This document shows positions 28,643 to 28,689 of a stretch of DNA of 28,689 nt, one piece after another; positions within the stretch are counted from its first letter, which is position 1, and each line of letters starts with the position of its first letter. The position numbers and the translations under genes are program-made. The notes under the pieces were generated by a model. The model was given only the letters and a program-made list of their open reading frames with translations. It had not been told where the DNA came from and did not search any database. Source of the DNA: Chara braunii (lineage: Eukaryota > Streptophyta > Charophyceae > Charales > Characeae); NCBI GenBank assembly GCA_003427395.1, contig BFEA01000498.1, positions 645,704 through 674,392 of the forward strand, in the 5' to 3' direction.

Positions 28643-28645
<3 letters not shown>

Positions 28646-28689
<44 letters not shown>
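28646..28689. repeat. (AC)n microsatellite at right edge
   Basis: Pure AC repeat running to the end of the window, mirroring the left edge. Confidence 0.98.

Overview
The window reads as transposon-dense nuclear DNA of a eukaryote. It has no operons, ribosome-binding sites or closely packed genes. It does have dinucleotide microsatellites, poly(A/T)-tailed retroelement fragments, a tRNA-derived SINE, several miniature inverted-repeat elements (MITEs), a PIF/Harbinger transposase and two decayed LINEs. The style of the transposase and LINE proteins reminds me of charophyte green algae such as Chara; this is recollection, not a search result, and my confidence is moderate to low. Only one intact recognisable protein gene is present, the transposase. 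I see no intact host gene.

Layout. 1-2.7 kb: (AC)n, unrecognised sequence, then two oppositely oriented LINE 3' ends. 2.68-4.26 kb: Harbinger transposase with an intact DDE triad and a candidate left terminal repeat. 4.3-7.2 kb: non-coding, with foldbacks, a probable Harbinger-type MITE carrying a nested SINE, and a 49-bp-arm hairpin. 7.47-9.37 kb: minus-strand 5'-truncated LINE (zinc-binding C-terminal region and 3' UTR). 9.48-9.98 kb: textbook Harbinger MITE with TAA target duplication. 10.0-13.7 kb: microsatellites, tandem duplications, two more LINE 3' ends around an assembly gap, and another MITE. About 14.85-17.85 kb: plus-strand LINE with frameshifts and stops and an altered reverse-transcriptase active site, interrupted by a TTAA-flanked MITE. 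18.5-19.3 kb: two homologous promoter-like TATA units exactly 600 bp apart.

20.1-22.04 kb is the most unusual part. It contains two separate families of short repeats whose loops are conserved while their stems differ from copy to copy and remain self-complementary. One is a five-copy array with a period of about 123 bp. The other is a set of about ten copies of a 17-nt loop, ACCTAAACTTATAGAGC, each flanked by a different complementary stem; related short-loop forms also occur. This looks like covariation of structured RNA or DNA, but template-switch repair of quasipalindromes could produce the same pattern.

22-25.4 kb is pyrimidine-rich non-coding sequence with a minus-strand U6-snRNA-like core, a degenerate second copy and T-arm-like hairpins. 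26.1-26.45 kb is a 36-bp tandem repeat. The rest is unrecognised non-coding DNA with hairpins, a (CT)n tract, a CpG-rich patch, an ATTG-type tetranucleotide repeat and a terminal (AC)n.

Functionally, the transposase could mobilise the MITEs that share its terminal motif (GGGCA...TCACAC), and LINE machinery would have mobilised the SINE and the truncated LINE tails.
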